This document shows positions 55,135 to 64,000 of a stretch of DNA of 64,000 bases, piece after piece. The DNA is taken from positions 1,986,001 to 2,050,000 of the forward strand of contig JAJGOT010000059.1 of the NCBI GenBank assembly GCA_022457155.1. The letters run 5' to 3'. A program made the translations under genes and the position numbers. Origin of the DNA: Cladopsammia gracilis. Lineage: Eukaryota; Cnidaria; Anthozoa; Scleractinia; Dendrophylliidae. Numbering within the stretch: the stretch's first letter is position 1; every line of letters starts with the position of its first letter. The notes below the pieces were generated by a model that did not search any database, had not been told where the DNA came from, and saw only the letters and a program-made list of their open reading frames with translations.

Positions 55135-56680
55135 GGAAACAACTAAATATCATGAAGTAATGATCCGCATAAGAAGGATAGCGCTGAACGGTAATGCACG
55201 ATGGAATGTCAACTTTTTTCATTGTTACAACTAGTGATCTTATTGGCCTAGACTCAAAAACTGCTAAAAAGTTAAGGTTCAAGGTGCATTTTGTCAATTT
55301 TTTTTTTAAGGTTTCAAGTAATTTGAAACCCAATCACACAACATGCAAGTTTTAAAGATATTGTGTTTGGGGAACTTCATCAAAGAAGCAAAATTATTAG
55401 CTATTGTCTTCTGCTATTCTGATTGGTTAAGCACGAACATTTCCTAAAATTTATTCGACGCAAATGGATTTTCTTTATTTTTATAATGAAATATAATTAT
55501 GAACCATCAGCCCCTCCTCTATTCTTGAAACCAAAGATATTCTATGTGGGAAAGAGCAATTGCCGCAGAACCATGAAGTTTACTGTAGTTCTTACGTGGA
55601 GCATTAGTTAAACTTCTTCTTTCTCTGTAATCAGCAAAATTAAGCAGGAACTCAATCATTTATATGGTAGATAAACCTTTCATTCCTACGATCAAGATAT
55701 CAACCAGTTTCCCCTAATAATTTCCATTCGTTTTACTTAGTAGTAAGTGACTAAAGTTTGGCCGTGCCTGTAAAATACAACTAGACGATACAGGGTTCAG
55801 TTTTTGAAGAAACTGTGGTCTTGCGTCATTGGGGAATCAGTAATGGATCTGGGGGAAGGGGTTCGGCGGTGTGGCGAAAGGGGTCCAGGAGGCCCGGGTT
55901 CCCCCTCATTTCTTTTTTTAACATTTTAACTCCCCCCCCCCCCCTTCCTTAATCACTCCGTCCCCCTCCCCCTTCCAAAAAAATGATCGCATAGATTTTG
56001 GCAAACGATTTAGCGATCCATTCCGCGATTGTTTGTAACGATAACATCGAAACCGCCCGTTAATCTAAATGCCTGTATGCTCAAAAATATTGTGAGGAGA
56101 AACTGTCAGATTTTGCTCATTCTTAAGAATAAAAGGTTTTAAAATTCTAGTAAACCATATGACATTGGAATAAATAGTCATTATATTTACAAAGTTTGGT
56201 ATATAAACTCAGAATGATAGTATATAATAATACATATCTCATAGAGTACACGAAGATATAACATATATCTATTATTTCACAAGACCAGTTTATCTGAATT
56301 TTTTTTTAAAACTGATTTTCTGTCTTTCTAATATTTCCTGTTTTGTTTTCTCGTTAGCCAACTTGTGCTTTAAGAAGTCAAGTTACATGACGTTTAAAAC
56401 ATCATAAAGTAGTATAATTTTAAAATCTTTACAATAATACTGTCCTAACTTAATTTATTTCAGTTGAATATAACTTTTTCCTAGTCTTTAAATCACTTTA
56501 TATGATCATTGTTAATATGATCATAGTCTCTGATTGTACAAAGCGTTTTTCCAGCAATAACGTTTCGAAAGTATAAACAGCTTCAAAGCCTGGAAAATGG
56601 TTTAAAAAACAATGTTTTTACATTACTTTCCACTTTTTATAGAGAAAAAAAAAACACGGATAAACAAAAATAAGCCAAGC
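55135..56680. other. No gene recognised
   Basis: AT-rich sequence with C runs near 55930-55975. No supported exon. Confidence 0.4.
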
Positions 56681-56689
56681 ATGTGCAAC

Positions 56690-57055
56690 ATTTTCCGGCG
56701 CTTGGCACCGGTTGAAATTTTTTCTCGCGTTTTGCACGGGTTGAATGTTTTCGCGCGCTTCGCACAGGCTGAATGTTTTCCCGCGTTTGGCACGGGTTGA
56801 ATGTTTTCGCGCGCTTGGCACGGGTTGAATGTTTTCCCGCGCTTGGCACGGGTTGAATGTTTTCGCGCGCTTCGCACAGGCTGAATGTTTTCCCGCCCTT
56901 GGCACGGGTTGAATGTTTTCGCGCGCTTGGCACGGGTTGAATGTTTTCGCGCGCTTGGCACCAGTTCGATGTTTTCCCGCGCTTGCCACCAGTTCGATGT
57001 TTTCCCGCGCTTGGCATCGGTTGTTGCACGTTTTCCCGCAATTAGTATCAGTTCC
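56690..57055. repeat. 28-bp minisatellite, about 12 units
   Basis: Units of the form CGCTTGGCACGGGTTGAATG plus TTTTCCCG. The core CCCGCGCTTGGCRCSGG is the central motif of the abundant MITE. Because 28 is not a multiple of 3, and no stop occurs, all three minus frames stay open, giving three overlapping 120-147-codon artefact frames. Confidence 0.9.
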
Positions 57056-57059
57056 AGAT

Positions 57060-58730
57060 TTAGCACCAGCTACCCAAGCAGTAGGTTTTTGGGGTGCTAT
57101 TTGTTTTTAGTATATTACAATTTATCCCGTGCCGTGAAGATGACAGCCAATTAGAAGGCTGGAAATCCGTTGCATATTCTGTGGTATTCCACGGGTTGTA
57201 TTCGTCCAGCTAATGGTCTGAGCTAGATATATAAGTGGGCTATAATCGAAACATCTTCGTGCCTCACGATCGGTATTAAACCTTCGTTAATTTTAGAAAA
57301 TTTCGCAAAATGACCTTTAGATAAACTTCGGAACAATTGAGAAATCGATCACAAAGTTTCAAATAGCACTGTACAACATCCAAAATGGTTCGGAAATTGT
57401 CGAAAACCTATTTAATTTGATGAAAACGAACATCTTGTGTTATCAGTTCTGAGGCTGAGCAGAATCTCGTCCCCCTCTCGCCCTTTTTTAAATCATGTAA
57501 AAGCACTGAAAAAGAACTATTTTCACAGGTTAAATGTTATCAGTGAACATTTTTACCATATATCTTCAGTTGATTAAAAAGGGCGAGATAACCCCAGAAA
57601 TCTAATTTTATTAATATAATACTGCACTTTGATATTTCTCTTTGGATTTTAGTCACGCACATTTTAAAAGGCGAAACGACCAAAATGACAAAACTTTCTA
57701 CTTTGTTCCGTCAAAAGTTGTCTCGCTAAGTATAGCTTTCACCAGGCACAAGACATTTTTTCTAAAAATTCCAATGCAGGTTTGTCTTTGCTTGTTTCCA
57801 TTTGTTGCATGCTCGTCGCGTGATGGTTTGCAGTTTGTGTTGAATGTGAAAGAATTTTAAAAATGTGAAGAATTTTAATGGTTCGCACGATAGATTTGCG
57901 GACATGAAGGAATTTTCACTTCATATACCATATAATGTTGTTAAAAATAATTAGAATTAAGAATAATTCCTCGTTTTAGATTTTAATTAGCTCAACATCA
58001 TTTGTTACCACAAACGAAATTTCTGTCAAAGGTTAAAATCCAAAAGCCACATAATGCAATAAGGATCAAATGAAATTTTGTGGTTAGTGATCGGAAAACG
58101 CGGTGAAAAATACAAAAACGTAATGAGATGATCATTTGCTTATATTTAAAAAATAATTGCATTAATAAGGCCGGCTTTCTTAGATTGAACGGTCAGTCAT
58201 GGTAAATCAGTTTTAAGGTGACACTTGATTAATCCTATTCCTGATTAATTCGATCGAAGGATTAATCGATCATTCTATTAATAATCTATCCTGAAAATCT
58301 TTGTGCGGTTTTTGAAGTGTATAATTTTGTACTTAGTGTCAATTCACAAAATTTTACCCTAACTGCTTCCTGTTAGTTTGTTCCTGACTATGTTTAATAT
58401 TTCACAAACGCACGAAAGTTCCAATTTACAAGAAACAACAAAGACATTTTTTTCCCTGCAAAAAGATAACAAAGCTAATTTCTGCTCTCTTCTCAGCGCT
58501 GTGAGCTATTTTCGTCTATATTTTGATTAATTGGCGGGATGAATTTTTTGACGTAGACAAAATAGCTCTCTAAGGACATAAAGGCTTTTTCGATCAATTG
58601 TTTCCAGCAATAAATCATAGCAAATAAAATTAACCTAAAGTTGACCCTACAGAGCGCGTTGCTTTGGTTCAACGTTAGTCTCTGTGGTAAAAATTGACAA
58701 GTGTGACTATCACAGATCCTCAAGCTGATA
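57060..58730. other. No gene recognised
   Basis: Unique-looking AT-rich sequence. The open frame at 57642-57860 has no domain or splice support. Confidence 0.4.
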
Positions 58731-58734
58731 TTAT

Positions 58735-59480
58735 GCTGTTTATTATGCTGTACAAGGTGGTTCTAACTTTTGAGTCTGTGGATGAAATCCTAAAGTGTGA
58801 CCATTCAAATGAAAGCTACTGAGCAGTACTTTCCTGTGGCACTGTTTATTATGCTGTACAAGGTGGTTCTAACTTTTGAGTCTGTGGATGAAATCCTAAA
58901 GTGTGACATTCAAATGAAAGCTATTGATCAGTACTTTCCTGTGGTACTGTTTATTATGCTGTACAAGGTGGTTCTAACTTTTGAGTCTGTGGATGAAATC
59001 CTAAAGTGTGACCATTTAAATGAAAGCTATTGAGCACTAAGTACTTTCTTGTGGTGCTGTTTATTATGCTGTACAAAGTGGTTCTAACTATTGAGTCTGT
59101 TGATGAAATCCTAAAGTGTGACCATTCAAATATTGATAGCTATTGACCAACACATTCCTGTGGTTGTGTTTCTTATGCTGTACAAAGTGGTTCAAACTTT
59201 TGAGTCTGTTGATGAAATCCTAAAGTGTGACCATTCAAATCATAGCCATTGATCAGTACATTCCTGTGGTACTGTTTCTTATGCTGTACAAGGTGGTTCA
59301 AACTTTTGAATGTATGTATAAAATCCTAAAGTGTGACCATTTAAGGGAAAGCTTATTTGATCCGGCAGAACTTTCCAGTGCTACTGTTTATTATGCTGTA
59401 ACGATGTGGTTCAAACTTTGGTCTGTGGATAAAATCCTTTGCTGTGATGATTCAGATGAAACTGCTAAGGAGAACGAGTT
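58735..59480 (+). repeat. Tandem family-B repeat, about seven units
   Basis: Same ~107-bp unit as 17645-18270 in the same orientation, with the last two units diverged. Located in the 3' flank of hedgehog. Confidence 0.88.
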
Positions 59481-60207
59481 CGTGGTGCTCCCTCTTTTTT
59501 TTCATTTTTGTTCTACCAAATAAAATATCAATAATTTCATGAGAACCGAGCACTGCTGACAGTTTTAGAGTTAATGCCTTACTTTGTATTTACTGAGCGG
59601 CATTCGGTATCTGTTATTTGAAACTTCTGAACGATTTCGCTCCGATTGTTAACAAATATTACAGTAATTTGCTGTCGATTCAAACTGCTTACGATAAGAT
59701 CTCTATCACCGCACGCTTTGTATATTCGTCACCACGTGTCCCCTGCTGTGATACGGCCCTAAGGGCTCCTTACTAGCACAACACAGCGATAAGGAGCCGA
59801 TAAGTGTGGCGTGTAGGGTGCCACTGGATGACAATAATTAGCCTAATTAACATTGTTTTTATCAGTCACATTCAATAATATCATTTAATTAATACCTTTT
59901 CTTAGTCAATGTCATTCACTCGAAATGTCAATTCACCACTTTCTGTGTACAATTCCTCAATAAGTTTTGTCCCACAGATACAGCTGTGAATTCCTAACAA
60001 GTTTCTGCCAGTAACGTTTGTATTTCTTGCTTTCAATTAAACAGCATTGAGCGCTGTACTGTCAAAACCATGCGCATAGCTGTGAACTCAAGCGATACAC
60101 ATCAGGATGACGTATACAGAGTACTTGAACATTTTACCTCAAAGAAATTCCATGAACGCTTTAGTTAAATCGCAAACCACAAACAGGTGCAACGCTGGCG
60201 TTTCAAG

Positions 60208-62718
60208 TTATGAATTTTCCAAGACATTTTCGTGGACATAATTCCAACTTGTGTAGATCTTGTAAAGCAATTTTGCGTACCAATGCATGCCAGTTTTATT
60301 GTGCGCGGCGAAGCCTGGGAACAACCACTCCGCGAATCGTAACGGCGCGAAGCTCCAATGAGCGACGTGAGGATCCGAAATAACAGCATAACATGAGCAT
60401 AGGACGTCATCCACTACAATGCTGCCTGTTTCCGTGAGCGGAGCGTAAGCGCCTTTGCCTTGGCTCCTCTTTACACGGACTACACGTCCAGCTGTGAATT
60501 TCTCAAAAGCAGAACCATTTTGAACATAAACAAGGTCACCGACTTTCAAGTCTCGTGCATACAATGCAGACTCCTGCAGAGCGTGTTTGTTTAGTTGATA
60601 GATCAAGTGAGTCTCGGTAATTGCCACTTCAGCAGCGGGGTTTTTTGTTTCGATTGAAATAAACGTGTTAAACCTGCTAGGCTTGATGTCTAGAAAAGTC
60701 ACCACTTTGCTGTACACCAATCTTCCGCTTGAGTCCATGCTAGCGACTTTGTCACCTATTTGCAAATTTTTCATCGTTTTTGTCCGTCCCCCTTCAAGAC
60801 GAACTGTAGCAGTTTCTGGAAAACAGCCCATGGTTTGATGCTGTGCATCGTCTTCTAAATTGAAAGGATAAAGGTTGAGTTTAGAAATATAAATGCCGTT
60901 ATAATGATCTCAGTTGCCTTTAAAGACTGATTAAAGTATCTGTTCCAGTTATTAAAAATCTACCCGTACTCGTGAACACTACAGAAACGTAGCAAACACT
61001 CTAACTTTCCACATTTTCACATTTCGTTCTTATTCTCAAATGCCTATCGTGTAGAAGTAAATAAGAAGCAAAGGACCGCGAACGAAAATGCTGCTGGTGT
61101 ACGTAAGATCTGGAGAAGATCTAGTCAGCCAAAAAATAAACATAAAGTATAAAAAGTATAAAGCAAGGCTGATACTACGTAGAACATTTAAAGCGACAAC
61201 GACATGATAGAGCCCAAACTGAAAGCCAAACTGCTATACCGTGCTGACGAGACCCAACCAGGTCGAAACAGCTGTCCACGGTTTCATTTTGGGCTTTCAA
61301 TTTGGGCTCAATCTTTCAATTTCATGTCGTTGTCGCGTTAAATGTTCTACGTAGTATCAGCCTTGCCTTATACTTTGATTCTATCGTGTACACTCTTTTC
61401 AGTTTTATATAAGAACGTCTAATTTTTGAGCTGAGGCCATGGTGGGACTGGACGCTTCTATTTTTTCGGCGATGTGAGCCTGAAAACGTTCTTTTAAGAT
61501 GTTAAAACATCTCGGTTAGGAAAAATGGTTTCGCATTTCAGTAAATCATGGCTCTGAATAAAAAGGAAGAAATTTTGGGTTTTACAAATTTGTACATGCT
61601 TGCTATTATAAAATACGCCTGCCAAACGAAAACCACCTCATACATGTTACTTTATGTCGGATTCTAGCACAGTTTTGGTTCAGTGGGACTTGTAATTTAT
61701 TTCAACGTTCTTATAAAAAAGGTTCTTATAAAAACAAGAGTGTATTGTGACAATATATATATAATATATTGCTGGCCTTCTTGATTTCATGTATAAGAAA
61801 GAATTTTAGCTGCTAGGAAGACTAAAATGTCGTTTCTTTTCCTTGCTACTGGTGTACATAGGATCTAGAGAAGATCTAATCAGCAAAAATGGGGATCCAA
61901 ATAAATTAACCAAGGCTGTATACTACGTAGTACCAGCCTTGCTTACTTTAATAGAATTTTAGGTTAATTCTGCTATGAAAAGGGTATGTTTTGTCTTCTG
62001 GACTGAAAACAAGCTTCGCTTTTGATCATTTTGGCTTGAAAAGGGGGAAATTTCGATAGTTAGCCCTGAAATTGCGTAGCGATAATGGTTTGGGTAACGA
62101 TAATAAAATGAGTTAAGATTTCAAAAAGCAGGCTGCATATCCCCACCAAGAAATTGTAGGATTACCTCCCCCTCTCCCCGGGGGTAGCCTGTTCCAGCGA
62201 AGCAGCTAAAATCCGGCGCGACAGCAAGAGCGAGAGCAAGGTAAACGAGTGGAGACTGGGGAGAGTATTTCGCTCCTTGGCCCCTTCGTCACCATTCGCA
62301 ATATTTTAACTTCGCGTGCCGCCTATATTTCGCTCCCCACTATCTGAACACCTGGAATAGGCTACTGGGGAGGGGGGGGGGGAGGGGGGGAGGGGGGAGG
62401 GGGGGGACCTTCCAATCTAAGTTACAATTGCAAATAAATTGAATTACCCCTTTTTACAGATGCATGGACGAAGCCTCTTGTTGCGTAAAATACCCAGTCG
62501 AACCCGGCATTGTAAGCCATCCGCCCCAACATGGCGTACTTTGCTTTGTCTCTGTCGTCGGTTGTTATATCCACCGCGCGCCCTTCATGATGCAACGAAT
62601 GCTTGCCATGATGTTTCTTTTCATCTGCATCTAAATCATACGCGTCGATAACTCGTAGTTTTACACCCCATTGTAACCTCACTGCGGCCGCGAGGATGTT
62701 GAGTTTTTTCTCGCAATT
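60208..62718 (-). CDS. hh: Hedgehog ligand, exons 2 and 3 (first exon outside window)
   Basis: Exon 2: 62718-62448 (acceptor TTTTTAG, donor GTAATT, one base carried over). Exon 3: 60854-60208, stop TAA. The join gives ...[19 protein letters not shown], with the G|CF self-cleavage site. Exon 2 is the second half of the N-terminal signalling domain: [47 protein letters not shown]. The zinc ligands equivalent to mouse Shh His141, Asp148 and His183 are present; Glu177 is replaced by Ala. Exon 3 is the Hint domain: the nucleophile Cys, TFLD aspartate and the T-x-x-H motif (TETHLIY) are intact, followed by CYAVI and a C-terminal extension ([13 protein letters not shown]) typical of the sterol-recognition region. 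Intron positions match those of bilaterian Hedgehog genes. The signal-peptide exon must lie beyond 64000, or at least I find none in 62719-64000. Confidence 0.93.
61150..61372. mobile_element. TIR element in the hedgehog intron
   Basis: Left AAGCAAGGCTGATACTACGT AGAACATTTAA and right TTAAATGTTCT ACGTAGTATCAGCCTTGC are inverted repeats. The interior GACGAGACCCAACCAGGTCG and AACAGCTGTCCACGG also occurs at 23255-23330. Confidence 0.8.
62365..62407. repeat. G-rich run next to hedgehog exon 2
   Basis: Nearly pure G with single A interruptions, starting about 40 bp downstream (minus strand) of the exon 2 donor. C-rich in the transcript. Confidence 0.8.
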
Positions 62719-62804
62719 CTAAAAACGCGATAAAGGAAGCAATCGTGAGTGAAAAGCATTTCCATTTTTTTAAAAATCTATAGTTTATCCCTGAGTCTAA
62801 TCTT

Positions 62805-63050
62805 TCTTATGCTGTTCAAAGTGTTTATAACGTTTGAAAGTGTGACCATTCAAATGAAAGCTATTGAGCAGTATTTTCCTATGGTACTGTTTATTATGTT
62901 GTGCAAGGTGGTTCTAACTTTTGAGTCTGTGAATGAAATCCTAAAGTGTGACCATTCAAATGAAAGCTACTGAGCAGTACTTTCCTGTGGTGCTGTTTAT
63001 TATGCCGTACAAGGTGGTTCTAACTTTTGAGTTTGTGGATGAAATAAGTC
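62805..63050 (+). repeat. Family-B repeat, two units, upstream of hedgehog exon 2
   Basis: GTGTGACCATTCAAATGAAA, GAGCAGTATTTTCCTATGG and GTACAAGGTGGTTCTAACTT blocks. It faces 63345-63620 in inverted orientation. Confidence 0.85.
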
Positions 63051-63344
63051 AAACAAAATCTCCTTTGCCATGTTGTTTAATTCGTAGTTCTTCCAAAGTA
63101 AAAATTTGAGATTTTTTTTTGTTTTGGAAGCAAACGATAGAATAAGAGTGTCACACCCCATTAAACTGACAATAAAAAAACCGGAAGTGAATCTTGTAAA
63201 GAAAAATTTATTTTTTTGTAAAGGAGTAACCACTGATTCACAGAAAAACTGCGCAACGTTATAAACATGTATTGTTACCACCGTTTCCGTCATTTTGCAA
63301 AATATCGACAAAACAAACCAACACACGAAATGAACGTTCTGCTC

Positions 63345-63620
63345 AAGCGCTTTCGTTTGAATGGTCATACTTTACAGGATTTTATTCACAGACTCAAAAG
63401 TTTGAACCACCTTGTACAGTATAATAAACAGCACCACAGGAAAGTACTGTTCAATAGCTTTCATTTGAATGGTCACACTGTAGGATTTCATTCACAGACT
63501 CAAAAGTTAGAACCACCTTTATACAGCATGATAAACAATATCACAGGAAAGTACTGCTCAATTCCTTTTATCTGAATGGTCACACTCTAGGATTTCATCC
63601 ACAGACTCAAAAGTCCGGGC
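63345..63620 (-). repeat. Family-B repeat, about three units, inverted
   Basis: Reverse complement of the same unit. With 62805-63050 it forms a large inverted pair around 300 bp of unrelated sequence. Confidence 0.85.
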
Positions 63621-63629
63621 CATTCTACC

Positions 63630-64000
63630 TGAGCGTAAAATTAACTTTGAGGAATGAAGTGACACAATGTTTGTTCATGACAAGGTTTGTTCATGACAAA
63701 GTTGTTGTGTTGCGTAGGAGTGAACATAAAAAAAAATGTTTAAAGTTGGCAAGAAGTTGCTAGGTAACAATGTGTTTTAGTTTACTGTAATACATCACTG
63801 TAAATACGTGAAACTAAGAACGGATCATTCTCGACGGTTCTAAGCCGCGACTTATATTACTAAGCTCACTGCCGACATCGAGATACAAGCACCTTGAATT
63901 TAGTAATTATATTTTGCTGGTACATCGAGACAATATCCGTAGATTTTCTTTATTATTATCCGGTATGTTTGTTAGACAATGTATTGCATGATATTGTATG
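63630..64000. other. No gene recognised at right edge
   Basis: Unique-looking AT-rich sequence with a short direct repeat TTTGTTCATGACAA at about 63670-63702. No exon of hedgehog was found here. Confidence 0.4.

Noticed and set aside
56618..57066. Three long overlapping minus-strand open frames (123-147 codons)
   Set aside because: They are all translations of a 28-bp minisatellite without stop codons in any frame.

Overview
The window is eukaryotic nuclear DNA. Genes are split by GT-AG introns, most of the length is intronic or intergenic, and it is packed with short inverted-repeat elements (MITEs), tRNA-derived SINE-like fragments, LINE remnants and minisatellites. The gene content (Rab GDI, a Hedgehog ligand with its Hint domain, a cell-type RNA-dependent RNA polymerase, a RIG-I-like helicase) and the repeat style suggest an anthozoan cnidarian, most likely a stony coral. 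That assignment is inference.

Layout. (1) 1-8983, minus strand: a very large gene whose exons I could join in frame. It encodes an N-terminal RIG-I C-terminal-domain-like zinc module, a DExH helicase of the RIG-I/Dicer type, a Dicer-dimerisation-like segment, an acidic linker and a complete-looking eukaryotic RdRP with the DLDGD catalytic motif. The reading frame runs off the left edge of the window. This is the outstanding feature. The catalytic exon boundary has been tandemly triplicated inside the adjoining intron. (2) 9000-13900: no convincing gene; one candidate upstream exon, a LINE 3' remnant and MITEs. (3) 17159-26270: two paralogous genes for small secreted six-cysteine peptides, convergent (tail to tail), inside an imperfect inverted duplication. 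One paralog carries nine copies of a 15-bp coding repeat. (4) 26300-31400: nested MITEs only. (5) 31427-32251, minus strand: an intronless unrecognised protein with a C-terminal hydrophobic anchor, head to head with (6) 32749-49066, plus strand: an 11-exon Rab GDP dissociation inhibitor of exactly 447 codons, spread over 16 kb by intronic repeats and carrying a decayed copy of exon 7. (7) 49100-60200: repeats and minisatellites, no convincing gene. (8) 60208-62718, minus strand: exons 2 and 3 of a hedgehog gene (signalling core plus Hint autoprocessing domain); the first exon lies outside the window. (9) 62800-64000: more of the dispersed tandem repeat.

The genes do not form an operon or one pathway. 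The helicase-RdRP fusion is best read as a one-polypeptide dsRNA-sensing and dsRNA-amplifying enzyme, which would place RIG-I-type recognition and secondary-siRNA-type synthesis in the same molecule. The secreted peptides are a separate candidate venom, defence or signalling family. GDI and Hedgehog are conserved housekeeping and developmental genes.
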